Source: Curtobacterium sp. 458 (GTDB taxonomy: Bacteria; Actinomycetota; Actinomycetes; Actinomycetales; Microbacteriaceae). From it: a stretch of 64,000 nt of DNA. The stretch is taken from NCBI RefSeq assembly GCF_030406605.1, contig NZ_CP129104.1, positions 496,001 to 560,000 of the forward strand, read 5' to 3'. The notes under the pieces were generated by a model. That model saw only the letters and a program-made list of their open reading frames with translations, was not told the DNA's origin and did not search any database. This document shows, in pieces, positions 25,877 to 35,290 of the stretch (position 1 is the first letter of the stretch; each line of letters opens with the position of its first letter). Both the position numbers and the translations under genes were made by a program.

Positions 25877-28575
25877 TGACCGAGGACATCCGCGACTGAC
25901 CACAGCACCGGCCGGTCGAGCAGCGCCCCCGCGTCCGCCGGCTCGACCCCGCGCACGCGGAACACCGCCCGCTCGCCAGGGAGCAGCGTCACGAAGCCCC
26001 GGTCGACAACCCCGTCCGGTGACACCCGGTCGGGCTGGAGCAGCAGGTCCCGCACGACGGTCGAGGCCTCCACCACCACCCGGATCGTCGCTCCGTCGAC
26101 CTCGGTCGACGCGGAGAAGCGCGCGGGCTCCCACCGCAGCTCACGGTCGGGCGCCGGCGTCCACACCGCGCGGTGCTCGTCGAGGTCGGCGACAATCAGC
26201 TCGTTCCGCGGATCGTCCACGACCCCGACCGACTCGGGCAGCGCGACGACGGCGACCCCGGCGGAGAGGTGCACCGGCAGCGTCACCTCGGCGAGCACCA
26301 TACCGGCGAGCGTGATGCGGCGGACCCGCACGACCCCGTCGCCGACGGACTTGGCCGACCGGACCGCGACCTCGACGGGCGACGAACCGAAGGCTCCGGG
26401 CGACACCCCGAGCGAGACGCCCCCGGACCCGAGCGACAGCGTGTCCGCCAGCTCGCCCAGCTCAGCCGCCTCGTCGACGTGCGCCGGTGAGGACGGGCGA
26501 TCCGTGCCTCCAGGCTGGTCGTCCGGCGACGCGCCGGCCGGAGCCGCCGGCCGCGGGCCGGCGACCGACGAGACGGGCCGGATCGTCAGCAGCACGTCGT
26601 CGTAGAGCCGCCGCAGCTCGTGCGCGAGCGGCTTGAGGCGCCCCGACGAGTCGACGGCCGACCACGACGCGACCGGCCACAGGTCGTTGAGCTGCCACAG
26701 GACGACCCCGGTGTTCCGTGGCCAGTGCGTCCGCCAGTGCTCGACGCCCGTCGCGATCGCGCGCGCCTGCTGGAGCTGCGTCAGGTAGTGCCACGCGTCG
26801 AAGGAGGCAGCGTCCACGCTGCCGAAGCGCGGAGCGATCCCCCGCGCCAACTTGCCCATCCCGTCGTCCGCCTTCTGGTGGTGGACGACGCCGGGTGCGT
26901 CCACGGTCAGCTCGGGGTCGGACACCGCGTCACGCAGCGTCCGCCACGCGGGCGGCGCCTGCCAGCCGAACTCGGACACGAACCGCGGCACCGACACGCG
27001 GTACGCGCTGTCGGGCAGGCGGTTCCAGGCCTCCCACGAGTGGTGCGTCTCGTGGTCGACGTCGTTGGCCGGCAGTTCCTCGTCGCCGGACCACGGCGAG
27101 CCCACCGTGTAGAAGCGCGTCGGGTCCACCGCGTCGACGATCGTCGGCAGGAGGTCGAGGTAGTAGTCCAGCCCCCAGCCGCGGTCCCCGAGCGACTCCG
27201 CCCAGCCGTCGACGTCGTGCAGCCAGATGTTCTCGTTGTTGCCGTTCCAGACCACGAGGGACGGGTGGCGGGAGAGCCGGGCGACGTTGTCCCGGGCCTC
27301 CGCGACGACCTCGCTCCGGATCGGCTCGGTCTCGGGGTAGGCGGAGCACGCGAACGCGAAGTCCTGCCAGACGAGCAGTCCGAGCTCGTCGCACACCTCG
27401 TAGAAGTCGCGCGACTCGTACACGCCGCCGCCCCAGACGCGCACGAGGTTCGCCCGCAGCGCGGCAGCGGTGCCCAGTCGGGACGCGTAGCGGTCCCGCG
27501 TCACACGCGAGACGATGACGTCGTCGGGGATCCAGTTCACCCCGCGGACGTCGATGAGCGTCCCGTTGACGTACACACCGAACGGCTTGCCGATCGTGTC
27601 CGATGCCGTGTCGATCCGCGTCGACCGGAAGCCCGTCCGGAACACATCACGGTCGAGGACCTCACCCTCGACCGTCTGCAGCTCGACGGTCACGTCGTAG
27701 AGCGGCTGCTCGCCGTAGCCGCGCGGCCACCACCGCTGCGCATCCGGGACCCGCACGGTCACGACGGTCTCGTCGTCCTTCGGGGTCAGCTGCGCACGCG
27801 AGCGCTGTCGGGTCGTCCCGCCCTCGGCGTCCGGGCCGCTCACGGTCACGACCAGCACGAGGTCGTCGTCCTCGCCGTCCTGGTCGAGGTCGTTCATCCC
27901 GGACCGCTCGACCGTGATGTGCGCGTCGAGCACGCCCTCCCCCGCCTCGACGTCGACGAGCGGACGCACCTCACGGAGTCGCGCCGTCGACCAGCGCTCG
28001 ATCGCCACCGGCCGCCACGGGCCGCTGGTCACCGCCGTCAGCCCCCAGTCCCAGCCGAAGTTCGACGCCATCTTCCGCACGTACGGGAACGGCTCGTCGT
28101 ACGGGCCCGGCATGCTCCCGGCCCTGGCCGCGACGCGTCCGGCCTCGCGGTAGGGCGACTCGAACAGGATCTCGAGCTCCCGCTCCGTGCGCGTGTTGGA
28201 CCCACCGGTCGCATCGCGCAGGTCGAACCGGTAGCGCCGGTGCATGTTCCGGGTGGTCCCGACGGTCACACCGTCGACCGTCAGCGTCGACACCGTGTCG
28301 AGTCCGTCGCACACCAGGTCGACGCGTTCGTGCCCCCGCGGATCGACGTCGACCGCGCGCCGGTAGGCCCAGTCAGCGCGTCCGACCCACTTGCCGTCCG
28401 CCTCGTTGCGGTCGAACGTGGGGTCGGCGAGCAGGCCCTCCCGCTCGAGGTCCGTGTGCACCTGCCCCGGCACCGTCGCCGGGATGCTCCGACCGGCGAC
28501 GCCGTCAGGGGCGCCACTGCCGCCTGCCATCGTCACGGTCCAGCCGTCGCGGAGTTCCTCGCGGTCGAGGGTCAT
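25873..28575 (-). CDS. Beta-mannosidase-type glycoside hydrolase family 2
   Basis: 900-residue intracellular GH2 enzyme. An N-terminal jelly-roll sugar-binding domain (about 20-200, with ASNFGWDWG) and an Ig-like domain precede a TIM barrel with RGVNWIPDD, VRVWGGGVYES, acid/base Glu448 in WNGNNENIW and nucleophile Glu535 in RFVSEFGWQ. The C-terminal beta-sandwich is less conserved. The WNGNNEN motif is typical of beta-mannosidases rather than beta-galactosidases. It would release mannose from beta-mannosides of plant or glycan origin. No signal peptide. GAAGGA precedes the ATG. No transporter is linked. Confidence 0.9.
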   Translation of the reverse strand: MTLDREELRDGWTVTMAGGSGAPDGVAGRSIPATVPGQVHTDLEREGLLADPTFDRNEADGKWVGRADWAYRRAVDVDPRGHERVDLVCDGLDTVSTLTVDGVTVGTTRNMHRRYRFDLRDATGGSNTRTERELEILFESPYREAGRVAARAGSMPGPYDEPFPYVRKMASNFGWDWGLTAVTSGPWRPVAIERWSTARLREVRPLVDVEAGEGVLDAHITVERSGMNDLDQDGEDDDLVLVVTVSGPDAEGGTTRQRSRAQLTPKDDETVVTVRVPDAQRWWPRGYGEQPLYDVTVELQTVEGEVLDRDVFRTGFRSTRIDTASDTIGKPFGVYVNGTLIDVRGVNWIPDDVIVSRVTRDRYASRLGTAAALRANLVRVWGGGVYESRDFYEVCDELGLLVWQDFAFACSAYPETEPIRSEVVAEARDNVARLSRHPSLVVWNGNNENIWLHDVDGWAESLGDRGWGLDYYLDLLPTIVDAVDPTRFYTVGSPWSGDEELPANDVDHETHHSWEAWNRLPDSAYRVSVPRFVSEFGWQAPPAWRTLRDAVSDPELTVDAPGVVHHQKADDGMGKLARGIAPRFGSVDAASFDAWHYLTQLQQARAIATGVEHWRTHWPRNTGVVLWQLNDLWPVASWSAVDSSGRLKPLAHELRRLYDDVLLTIRPVSSVAGPRPAAPAGASPDDQPGGTDRPSSPAHVDEAAELGELADTLSLGSGGVSLGVSPGAFGSSPVEVAVRSAKSVGDGVVRVRRITLAGMVLAEVTLPVHLSAGVAVVALPESVGVVDDPRNELIVADLDEHRAVWTPAPDRELRWEPARFSASTEVDGATIRVVVEASTVVRDLLLQPDRVSPDGVVDRGFVTLLPGERAVFRVRGVEPADAGALLDRPVLWSVADVLGH

Positions 28576-28791
28576 GCGGGTCCTTCTCTGGGCGGGCGGG
28601 ACCGGTGGTCCGCTCGGTCGGGACGCCGGCTGCGTGTCCGCCAGGCGGCCGGGTACCGGCCTGGAGGCACGACACCGGTCAGCCGGGCGTCGTCACGTCG
28701 CGCGCGCGACCGCCTGGGCGATCACACGAGGGGGTGCCCGGCGATGCTAGTACGCGGAGCTTGCACGGGGGTGGGTGGCAGGCTGGGGCGC

Positions 28792-29199
28792 GTGATCACA
28801 GTTGCTCTCGCCGCAGCCCTCCGCGACGCCGGACTCCGCTGGCACCCGTCGACCGGGGACCGCTTCGTCATCGACAAGCCCGGGGTCGACGACGACGTCT
28901 ACACCGTCTCCGAGATGACCGTCGAGCGGCACGACTACCCCTCCGGCACCGTGCTCGGGTTCAACGGCACCACGGAGTGGGCGCTCGACTCGGTCGAGGC
29001 CGCCGAGTCGCTGTGGCTGCCGCGGGAGGACCAGCTGCGGTCCCTGCTCGGGAGCGCCTTCGTGTCGCTCGCGAGTTCGGGCTCGTCGCTGACCGTCACC
29101 GCGACCATCGACGGGGCCCCGCAGACCTTCGACGCTCCCGATGCGGCCGACGCGTACGGTGCCGCACTCCTCGCCTACATCCGTTCTGCGCTGGACTGA
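28792..29199 (+). CDS. Conserved actinobacterial protein of unknown function, 135 aa
   Basis: Soluble protein without signal peptide or membrane segment. It opens with VALAAALRDAGLRWHPSTGDRFVID and contains DVYTVSEMTVERHDYPSGTVLGFNGTTEWALDSV followed by LWLPREDQLRSLLG. Similar small proteins occur widely in Microbacteriaceae and are sometimes labelled pilus assembly CpaE-like, a label for which I see no support. A GTG start at 28792 is chosen because CAGGCT lies 7 nt upstream (leaderless-type). The preceding divergent region holds a single arm of the palindromic repeat (CGGCCTGGAGGCAC, 28657-28670). Confidence 0.72.
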   Translation: MITVALAAALRDAGLRWHPSTGDRFVIDKPGVDDDVYTVSEMTVERHDYPSGTVLGFNGTTEWALDSVEAAESLWLPREDQLRSLLGSAFVSLASSGSSLTVTATIDGAPQTFDAPDAADAYGAALLAYIRSALD

Positions 29200-29276
29200 C
29201 CGCCCCCGGACCGGGTGACGCGCCCGGCTGGGAGTTGCTGGAATGCACGCTGGGCGGGCTTTGGTTGCATGGCGAC

Positions 29277-30107
29277 ATGACCGTTCCGAACATCACCCTG
29301 AACGACGGCAAGACCATCCCGCAGCTCGGCTTCGGCGTCTTCCAGATCGACCCCTCCGACACCAAGGAGGCGACGCTCGCAGCACTCGAGGTCGGTTACC
29401 GCCACATCGACACCGCCGAGATGTACGGCAACGAGAAGGAGGTCGGCGAGGCCATCGAGGCGTCCGGCATCCCTCGTGAGGAGATCTTCGTCACCTCGAA
29501 GCTCAACAACGGCTTCCACGACTCCGAGGCAGCGCTCGAGAACGGCAAGAAGTCGGCAGACCTCCTCGGCGGCTACACCGACCTCTTCCTCATCCACTGG
29601 CCGCTGCCCACCGTCTCGGACTTCGTGCCGACGTGGAAGGCGATGGAGGAGCTCTACCGCGCCGGCACCGCTCGCTCGATCGGCGTGAGCAACTTCCAGG
29701 CGCACCACCTCAACCGCCTCGCCGCCGAGACGACCATCACCCCGGCGGTGAACCAGATCGAGGTGCACCCGTACCTCACGCAGGAGGAACTCCGCGCGTA
29801 CGACCGCGAGCACGGCATCGCGACCGAGGCGTGGTCTCCCATCGCGCAGGGCCTCGTCCTCGACGACGAGACCATCACCCGCATCGCCGGCAACACCGGC
29901 AAGACCCCGGCGCAGGTCGTCCTCCGCTGGCACATCCAGCGCGGCGACATCGTCTTCCCGAAGTCGGTCACCCGCACCCGCGTCGAGGAGAACTTCGCGA
30001 TCTTCGACTTCGAGCTCTCCGACGAGGACATGACCGCGATCACGTCGCTCGACAAGGGCCACCGCACCGGCCCGGACCCGGACACGTTCGACTACGTCCC
30101 GGCCTGA
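29277..30107 (+). CDS. Aldo/keto reductase (2,5-diketo-D-gluconate reductase-like)
   Basis: 276-residue NADPH-dependent oxidoreductase with the aldo-keto reductase barrel. The catalytic tetrad is complete: Asp45 and Tyr50 in RHIDTAEMYGNE, Lys75 in VTSKLNN and His107 in LIHWPLP. Cofactor-site motifs GVSNFQAHHL, VNQIEVHPYL and the C-terminal IVFPKSVTRTRVEENFAIFDFELS are present. Closest by pattern to bacterial AKR5-type enzymes; the substrate is unknown. It is followed by a hairpin and is convergent with the DUF3060 gene. Confidence 0.93.
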   Translation: MTVPNITLNDGKTIPQLGFGVFQIDPSDTKEATLAALEVGYRHIDTAEMYGNEKEVGEAIEASGIPREEIFVTSKLNNGFHDSEAALENGKKSADLLGGYTDLFLIHWPLPTVSDFVPTWKAMEELYRAGTARSIGVSNFQAHHLNRLAAETTITPAVNQIEVHPYLTQEELRAYDREHGIATEAWSPIAQGLVLDDETITRIAGNTGKTPAQVVLRWHIQRGDIVFPKSVTRTRVEENFAIFDFELSDEDMTAITSLDKGHRTGPDPDTFDYVPA

Positions 30108-30125
30108 TCCGCCGGATGCACGAAC

Positions 30126-30151
30126 GGGCGGCAACCTCCTGGTTGCCGCCC
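30126..30151. terminator. Bidirectional terminator
   Basis: Perfect 11-bp stem GGGCGGCAACC (30126-30136) and GGTTGCCGCCC (30141-30151) around loop TCCT, followed by TTT on the plus strand. It lies between the convergent aldo-keto reductase and DUF3060 genes. Confidence 0.78.
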
Positions 30152-30167
30152 TTTCCGTGTGTCCGGT

Positions 30168-30626
30168 CTACTTGCCCTCAGCCTGAACGATGTTCCGCTC
30201 GCCCTTGTCAGTGACCCTCGTCGGCTTGCCGCCGGTGTAGAGGACATCGTTCGCGTTGCCGCTGAGCGTGACGGTCTTGGCCGTGCCGACCATGATGCGG
30301 CTGATGGCGCTCTCGACGATGAGCTCGTCGACGTCGCCGAGGTGCACGATCGAGTCGTTGCCCGACACGGTGACCCTCGCGCAGTCGCCATCGAGGGTGA
30401 CCTCTGCGCCGGACTGGTCCACGACCGCGGTCCCGTCGGTGCACGTCACGCTCTTCTTGACGTCCGGCACCCGCACGTCGGACTGGGGCAGCACGGACGG
30501 CTTCGACGACGCGGACGTCGACCGCTTGGACGCGGGCTCGGTGCTGTCAGCTGCGGAGCAGCCGGCGAGCACGGCAACGAGCGCAGCGGCGACGATCGTG
30601 GGGGCGAGCATTCGCAGAGTACGCAT
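30168..30626 (-). CDS. DUF3060-type lipoprotein
   Basis: 152-residue secreted lipoprotein. The signal peptide MRTLRMLAPTIVAAALVAVLAGC ends in the lipobox LAGC. After a Ser/Lys-rich linker comes a short beta-solenoid-like region of repeated strands (VTLDGDCARVTVSGNDSIVHLGDVDELIVESAISRIMVGTAKTVTLSGNANDVLYTGG) characteristic of DUF3060. The function is unknown. ATG at 30626 is chosen (AAAGG 8 nt upstream); the ATG five codons upstream has no ribosome site. It lies 104 nt downstream of the Ig-like protein gene in the same direction. Confidence 0.82.
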   Translation of the reverse strand: MRTLRMLAPTIVAAALVAVLAGCSAADSTEPASKRSTSASSKPSVLPQSDVRVPDVKKSVTCTDGTAVVDQSGAEVTLDGDCARVTVSGNDSIVHLGDVDELIVESAISRIMVGTAKTVTLSGNANDVLYTGGKPTRVTDKGERNIVQAEGK

Positions 30627-30729
30627 GGCGGTGCCTTTCATTCGGGGTGGGGCGTGGGCCGGAGGTGAGTCGGGGGGGGAGGGCCCGGCGCGAGCCGGGC
30701 CCTCCGATGCAGCCAGAGCTGCGGGAGTG

Positions 30730-33147
30730 TTACTGGGCGTTGCGGTCGACGGTGAAGGTCGAGGACACCGTCGAGGTCTTGCCCGACTTCGTGGTCTGCT
30801 TCACTTCGAGGCCGGCGTACGTGCCGCCCCGAGCGAGGTCGAACAGGGCGGTGGCACGCCAGGTGCCGTCCTCGCCGACCGTGGCAGTCGCGACCGTGGT
30901 CCGCGACGAGCCGACCCGGATCTCCGCACCCGGCGTTGCCGTCCCGACGAACGTCGGACGCAGCGTCGTGACGTTCTCGTTCTGTGCCGGCGCCGACAGG
31001 GTCAGCTCCCGGAACGACTCGTTCGACACGGTGAAGGACGCACGGATCGTGCCCGTGACGGTCCCACGGACCGACTGATCGACGTAGAGGTTGTACGTGC
31101 CCGGCGCCAGCGGCGACGCCTCGTCGGTCTTCGCGATCCACTGACCGTTCACGACCGTGCCGCTCGCGACGACCCGCGACGAACCACGAACCGTGATCGT
31201 CGCACCCTCGTGCCCCGTGCCCCGGAACTCCGGAGTGAGGGTGTCGAGGACCGCGTCCGCACCCGGGCTGGTCAGGGTGTGCGGCGTCACGATCGAAGCG
31301 AGCTCACCGATCGTGAACGCGTGACGGACCGTCGACGTCAGCCCGCCCTTGCTGATCTGGTCGAAGTACAGGTCGTACTTCCCCTTGCCGAGTTCCATCG
31401 TGGACGTCGCCGACCACGAACCCGACACGACCATCGCCGACGCGACCTCACGGCTCGACCCACGCACCACGATCTTCGAACCGGTCTCACCGGTCCCCGC
31501 GAACTCGACCCGGCCCGGCGCGACGGTGCCGTCGCGCTCCGGCTTCGTCACGACCACCGCAGCAGCCGGCTGCCCGTAGTTCAACGTGAACGACTTCGAC
31601 TCGGATTCCGGAGCGCCATCGATGATGACACTGAACGAGTTCACGCCCGAGATCGCCTTTGTCGGATTGATCTTGATCTCGTACGCGTCACCCTTCGCGA
31701 CCGTGCGACCGATCTCGGTGCCGACCGAGTTGCGCAGCACCACCGTCGAACCGTTCGGCGCCGCACCGAACGCGGTTGCCGGCTTCGTCGCGTCAGCAGC
31801 ATCGAAGCGGCCGTCAGCAGTCAGCTCGACCGTGCCCTCACCCGGGTTCACGACGATCGTCTCGGTCTGGGCGTTGCCGCCCTTCGACTGCAGCGTCACC
31901 GTCAGTTCGTGCTCGGATGCGCTCAGGGCCTCGGTCGTCGTGAGGTTCCACTGCGAGCTCTGGAACACGTTGGCGGTCCCGACGACCTTGCCGTCCTCCG
32001 CCACGGTGATCGTCGACGAAGGCTCACCCGTGCCTCGCAGCTTGAGCTTTCCGCCCGCATGCGCGAAGCCGTCCTCGGGGCGCGTGACAGCGAGCTGCGC
32101 GCCGTAGTCGATCGAGACCGCGGTCTTGCCGGTCTGTTCGCCGCCGTAGGACTGGACGACGTCGATCTCGTAGGCACCGGCCTTGTTCGGCGCCGGGAGC
32201 TCCATCGACCACGCGCCGGACATCGGCACCTCGTCAGACGCGACCAGCATGTTGCCGTTCTCGTCGAGTGCCTGCACGACCGCGCCCGGCTGCGCCGCTC
32301 CGGAGAGCACCACGAGATCGTCGCGCTCAGCGCCGAACTCGTGCTCGACCGTGAGGTCTGCGATCTTCAGCTCGACGTCGAAGTCGTGGAACCCGTACTG
32401 CTTCTTGTCGACGTACTGTTCGATGTGAACGGGGTTCTCCCCGAGCTGCAACCCCTCCAGCTCGTAGGACCACTCGCCATCCGCGTTCGCGCGGATCTCG
32501 TCGGCCCGGCCATCACCCCATGCGATAGCGACGAACGCGTTCGGGATCGCGGCGCCCGACACGACGGCCGAACGTCGGTCGAGGTCGGTCGAAACGACTC
32601 GTCCGCCGAACCCGAGGCCCTCGATGCCGACGAAATCGTTGGTGCTCGGCGCCGATGTGGACGGCGCGAAGTAGGACTGGTTGGTCATCGACCTGATGTT
32701 CGTCGTGAGGTACTTCGAGTACGCCGGGACCATGATGTTCCCGCGCTCATCCTGCATGAGCTCCGACTGGGGACCCCCACAGGGGTGCTCCTGGAACCAT
32801 TCGCCAAGTGACGCGTGCTTTGCGTACCCCCAGCACTGGCCCGGGTTCTTCGTGTCCTCCAGCTGGAAGCGACCGTCACCGGTGGGGAGCACTCGGTACG
32901 ACGTGGCGGCCTTCTGCGCGTCAGCGTAGGTCGGGAATTGGCGCACGTACGATGCGGAATGCGTGCGGAAGTTGTATTCATCGAGCTTCGCGATGATCTG
33001 CACCGTGCGCCCGTCCTTGGCCTCTTGGGGAGCGGAGCTCGGGTTCGCGCTGGCGGCAGCACCGAAGGAGAGGCCGGACGCGATGGTCGCGACGGCGAGC
33101 GCGGATGCGCCGAGGCCTTTCGCGATGCGTTTGGTCTTGTAGGACAT
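30730..33147 (-). CDS. Large secreted protein with Ig-like repeats
   Basis: 805-residue exported protein. A Sec signal peptide (residues 1 to about 36, cleavage after AAASA) is followed by a region of about 120 residues with a CWGY...HPCGG cysteine pair. Then come tandem beta-sandwich modules of 85-100 residues that repeat phrases such as ITVRGSSRVVASGTVVNGQW and GTYNLYVDQ, the pattern of bacterial Ig-like repeats. No LPXTG sorting signal, membrane anchor or enzyme motif is visible, so it is probably released or bound non-covalently. A role in adhesion or matrix is inferred. It is divergent from dnaK. Confidence 0.8.
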   Translation of the reverse strand: MSYKTKRIAKGLGASALAVATIASGLSFGAAASANPSSAPQEAKDGRTVQIIAKLDEYNFRTHSASYVRQFPTYADAQKAATSYRVLPTGDGRFQLEDTKNPGQCWGYAKHASLGEWFQEHPCGGPQSELMQDERGNIMVPAYSKYLTTNIRSMTNQSYFAPSTSAPSTNDFVGIEGLGFGGRVVSTDLDRRSAVVSGAAIPNAFVAIAWGDGRADEIRANADGEWSYELEGLQLGENPVHIEQYVDKKQYGFHDFDVELKIADLTVEHEFGAERDDLVVLSGAAQPGAVVQALDENGNMLVASDEVPMSGAWSMELPAPNKAGAYEIDVVQSYGGEQTGKTAVSIDYGAQLAVTRPEDGFAHAGGKLKLRGTGEPSSTITVAEDGKVVGTANVFQSSQWNLTTTEALSASEHELTVTLQSKGGNAQTETIVVNPGEGTVELTADGRFDAADATKPATAFGAAPNGSTVVLRNSVGTEIGRTVAKGDAYEIKINPTKAISGVNSFSVIIDGAPESESKSFTLNYGQPAAAVVVTKPERDGTVAPGRVEFAGTGETGSKIVVRGSSREVASAMVVSGSWSATSTMELGKGKYDLYFDQISKGGLTSTVRHAFTIGELASIVTPHTLTSPGADAVLDTLTPEFRGTGHEGATITVRGSSRVVASGTVVNGQWIAKTDEASPLAPGTYNLYVDQSVRGTVTGTIRASFTVSNESFRELTLSAPAQNENVTTLRPTFVGTATPGAEIRVGSSRTTVATATVGEDGTWRATALFDLARGGTYAGLEVKQTTKSGKTSTVSSTFTVDRNAQ

Positions 33148-33254
33148 GGTTGGTGATCCCTTTCGAGGGGTCGGGCCGCGAGGGCTCATCGGGGATGATC
33201 GGTCCATCCGCGATTCGCGGTCGTCGTGGTCGCGGGACACCCCGCTGCCATTTC

Positions 33255-33283
33255 AAAATATCAAACTCTGCGTAGGAATACAA
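33255..33283 (-). promoter_or_regulatory. Promoter of the Ig-like protein gene
   Basis: Minus strand: -35 TTGTAT (33283-33278), 17-nt spacer, -10 TATTTT (33260-33255). This gives an untranslated leader of about 100 nt before the ATG at 33147. The divergent dnaK regulatory sites begin 19 bp away. Confidence 0.6.
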
Positions 33284-33301
33284 CACTCGCTATCGAAATG
33301 A

Positions 33302-33322
33302 CTTGAGTCATTCGGACGCAAC
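33302..33322. promoter_or_regulatory. HAIR-like (HspR) operator 1 upstream of dnaK
   Basis: CTTGAGT (33302-33308), seven bases, then ACGCAAC (33316-33322). The left half is a perfect HAIR half-site; the right half has ACGCAA instead of ACTCAA. It lies between the divergent Ig-like protein promoter and the dnaK promoter. Confidence 0.72.
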
Positions 33323-33337
33323 TTCCAGCCCTTCGAG

Positions 33338-33384
33338 TTGACGTGCCCCCTGTCAGGAGTAAGGTTGAGTCCATCGGACGCAAG
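33338..33384 (+). promoter_or_regulatory. dnaK promoter with HAIR-like operator 2
   Basis: -35 TTGACG (33338-33343), 16-nt spacer, -10 TAAGGT (33360-33365). Overlapping the -10 and expected start point is GTTGAGT (33364-33370), seven bases, ACGCAAG (33378-33384), a second HAIR-type box. HspR bound here would block the promoter, and HspR is encoded at the end of the same cluster. Confidence 0.72.
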
Positions 33385-33422
33385 TCCAACGACTTCCGCA
33401 CCAAACGAAGGAGCACCAACAC

Positions 33423-35288
33423 ATGGGACGTGCAGTAGGCATCGACCTCGGAACCACCAACTCGGTCGTCAGCGTGCTCGAGGGTGGCGAGCCCACGGTC
33501 ATCGCGAACGCTGAGGGCCTCCGCACCACGCCGTCGATCGTCGCCTTCACGAAGGACGGCGAGGTCCTGGTCGGCGAGACCGCCAAGCGCCAGGCGGTCA
33601 CGAACGTGGACCGCACCATCGCCTCCGTCAAGCGCCACATCGGCACCGACTGGAAGGTCGACATCGACGGCAAGCAGTACACGCCGCAGGAGATCTCGGC
33701 TCGAACCCTCGGCAAGCTCAAGCGCGACGCCGAGCAGTACCTCGGCGAGGACGTGACCGACGCGGTCATCACCGTCCCGGCGTACTTCAACGACGCCGAG
33801 CGCCAGGCCACGAAGGACGCCGGTGAGATCGCCGGCCTCAACGTCCTCCGCATCATCAACGAGCCGACGGCCGCTGCGCTCGCGTACGGCCTCGACAAGG
33901 GCAAGGAAGACGAGCTCATCCTGGTCTTCGACCTCGGTGGCGGCACGTTCGACGTCTCCCTGCTCGAGGTGGGCAAGGACGACGACTTCTCCACGATCCA
34001 GGTCCGCGCGACCGCCGGCGACAACCGCCTCGGTGGCGACGACTGGGACCAGCGCATCGTCGACTTCCTCATCAAGAAGTTCAAGGACGAGCACGGCGTC
34101 GACCTCTCGACCGACAAGATCGCGAAGCAGCGCCTCAAGGAGGCCGCTGAGCAGGCGAAGAAGGAGCTCTCGTCGCAGATGTCGGCGAGCATCCAGCTCC
34201 CGTACCTCACGCTCACGGCCGAGGGTCCGCTCAACCTCGACGAGACCATCTCGCGTGCGCAGTTCGAGCAGATGACCTCCGACCTGCTCGACCGCACGAA
34301 GAAGCCGTTCAACGACGTCATCAAGGAGGCGGGTGTCTCGGTCAGCGACATCGCGCACGTGGTGCTCGTCGGTGGCTCGACCCGCATGCCCGCCGTGGCC
34401 GAGGTCGTCAAGTCGCTCACGGGCGGCAAGCAGCCGAACCAGGGCGTCAACCCGGACGAGGTCGTGGCCGTCGGTGCCGCGCTGCAGGCTGGTGTCCTGA
34501 AGGGCGAGCGCAAGGACGTCCTCCTCATCGACGTGACGCCGCTGTCGCTCGGCATCGAGACCAAGGGCGGCCTGATGACGAAGCTCATCGACCGCAACAC
34601 CGCGATCCCGACCAAGCGGAGCGAGACCTTCACGACCGCCGACGACAACCAGCCGTCGGTCGCGATCCAGGTCTTCCAGGGCGAGCGCGAGTTCACCCGC
34701 GACAACAAGCCGCTCGGCACCTTCGAGCTGACCGGCATCGCGCCGGCGCCCCGTGGCGTCCCGCAGGTCGAGGTCACGTTCGACATCGACGCGAACGGCA
34801 TCGTGCACGTGTCCGCGAAGGACAAGGGCACCGGCAAGGAGCAGTCGATGGTCATCTCCGGCGGTTCGTCGCTGCCGAAGGAGGACATCGAGCGCATGGT
34901 CCGCGAGGCCGAGGAGCACGCGGCCGAGGACAAGGCCCGTCGTGAGGCCAACGAGCGTCGCAACCAGGCCGAGCAGCTCGTCTACTCGATCGAGAAGCTC
35001 ATCAAGGAGAACGAGGACAAGCTCCCCGCGGACGTCAAGTCCGAGGTCCAGGCCGACGTCGACGCCCTGAAGTCGGCGCTCGCGGGTGAGGACGACGACG
35101 CAGTGAAGGCCGCGTTCGACAAGCTCAACGAGTCGCAGGGCAAGCTCGGCCAGGCGATCTACAGCCAGCAGGACGCGGGTGCCGCGGCCGGTGGCGAGCA
35201 GCCCGCGGGTGACCAGGCGACGCAGGACGACGAGGACATCGTCGACGCCGAGGTCGTGGACGACGAGGACGACAAGGACAAGAAGTAA
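33423..35288 (+). CDS. dnaK: Molecular chaperone DnaK (Hsp70)
   Basis: 621-residue Hsp70. The ATPase domain begins [19 protein letters not shown] and contains [48 protein letters not shown] and [13 protein letters not shown]. The interdomain linker [15 protein letters not shown] and the substrate-binding beta domain ([19 protein letters not shown]) follow, then a helical lid and an acidic tail ([14 protein letters not shown]). It folds new and stress-damaged proteins with DnaJ, GrpE and ClpB. AAGGAG precedes the ATG. grpE starts 2 nt after its stop. Confidence 0.98.
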   Translation: MGRAVGIDLGTTNSVVSVLEGGEPTVIANAEGLRTTPSIVAFTKDGEVLVGETAKRQAVTNVDRTIASVKRHIGTDWKVDIDGKQYTPQEISARTLGKLKRDAEQYLGEDVTDAVITVPAYFNDAERQATKDAGEIAGLNVLRIINEPTAAALAYGLDKGKEDELILVFDLGGGTFDVSLLEVGKDDDFSTIQVRATAGDNRLGGDDWDQRIVDFLIKKFKDEHGVDLSTDKIAKQRLKEAAEQAKKELSSQMSASIQLPYLTLTAEGPLNLDETISRAQFEQMTSDLLDRTKKPFNDVIKEAGVSVSDIAHVVLVGGSTRMPAVAEVVKSLTGGKQPNQGVNPDEVVAVGAALQAGVLKGERKDVLLIDVTPLSLGIETKGGLMTKLIDRNTAIPTKRSETFTTADDNQPSVAIQVFQGEREFTRDNKPLGTFELTGIAPAPRGVPQVEVTFDIDANGIVHVSAKDKGTGKEQSMVISGGSSLPKEDIERMVREAEEHAAEDKARREANERRNQAEQLVYSIEKLIKENEDKLPADVKSEVQADVDALKSALAGEDDDAVKAAFDKLNESQGKLGQAIYSQQDAGAAAGGEQPAGDQATQDDEDIVDAEVVDDEDDKDKK

Positions 35289-35290
35289 CG

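Noticed and set aside
30730..33147. Sortase-anchored surface protein
   Set aside because: The C-terminus ends in the last repeat (STFTVDRNAQ) with no LPXTG-like motif, hydrophobic helix or basic tail.
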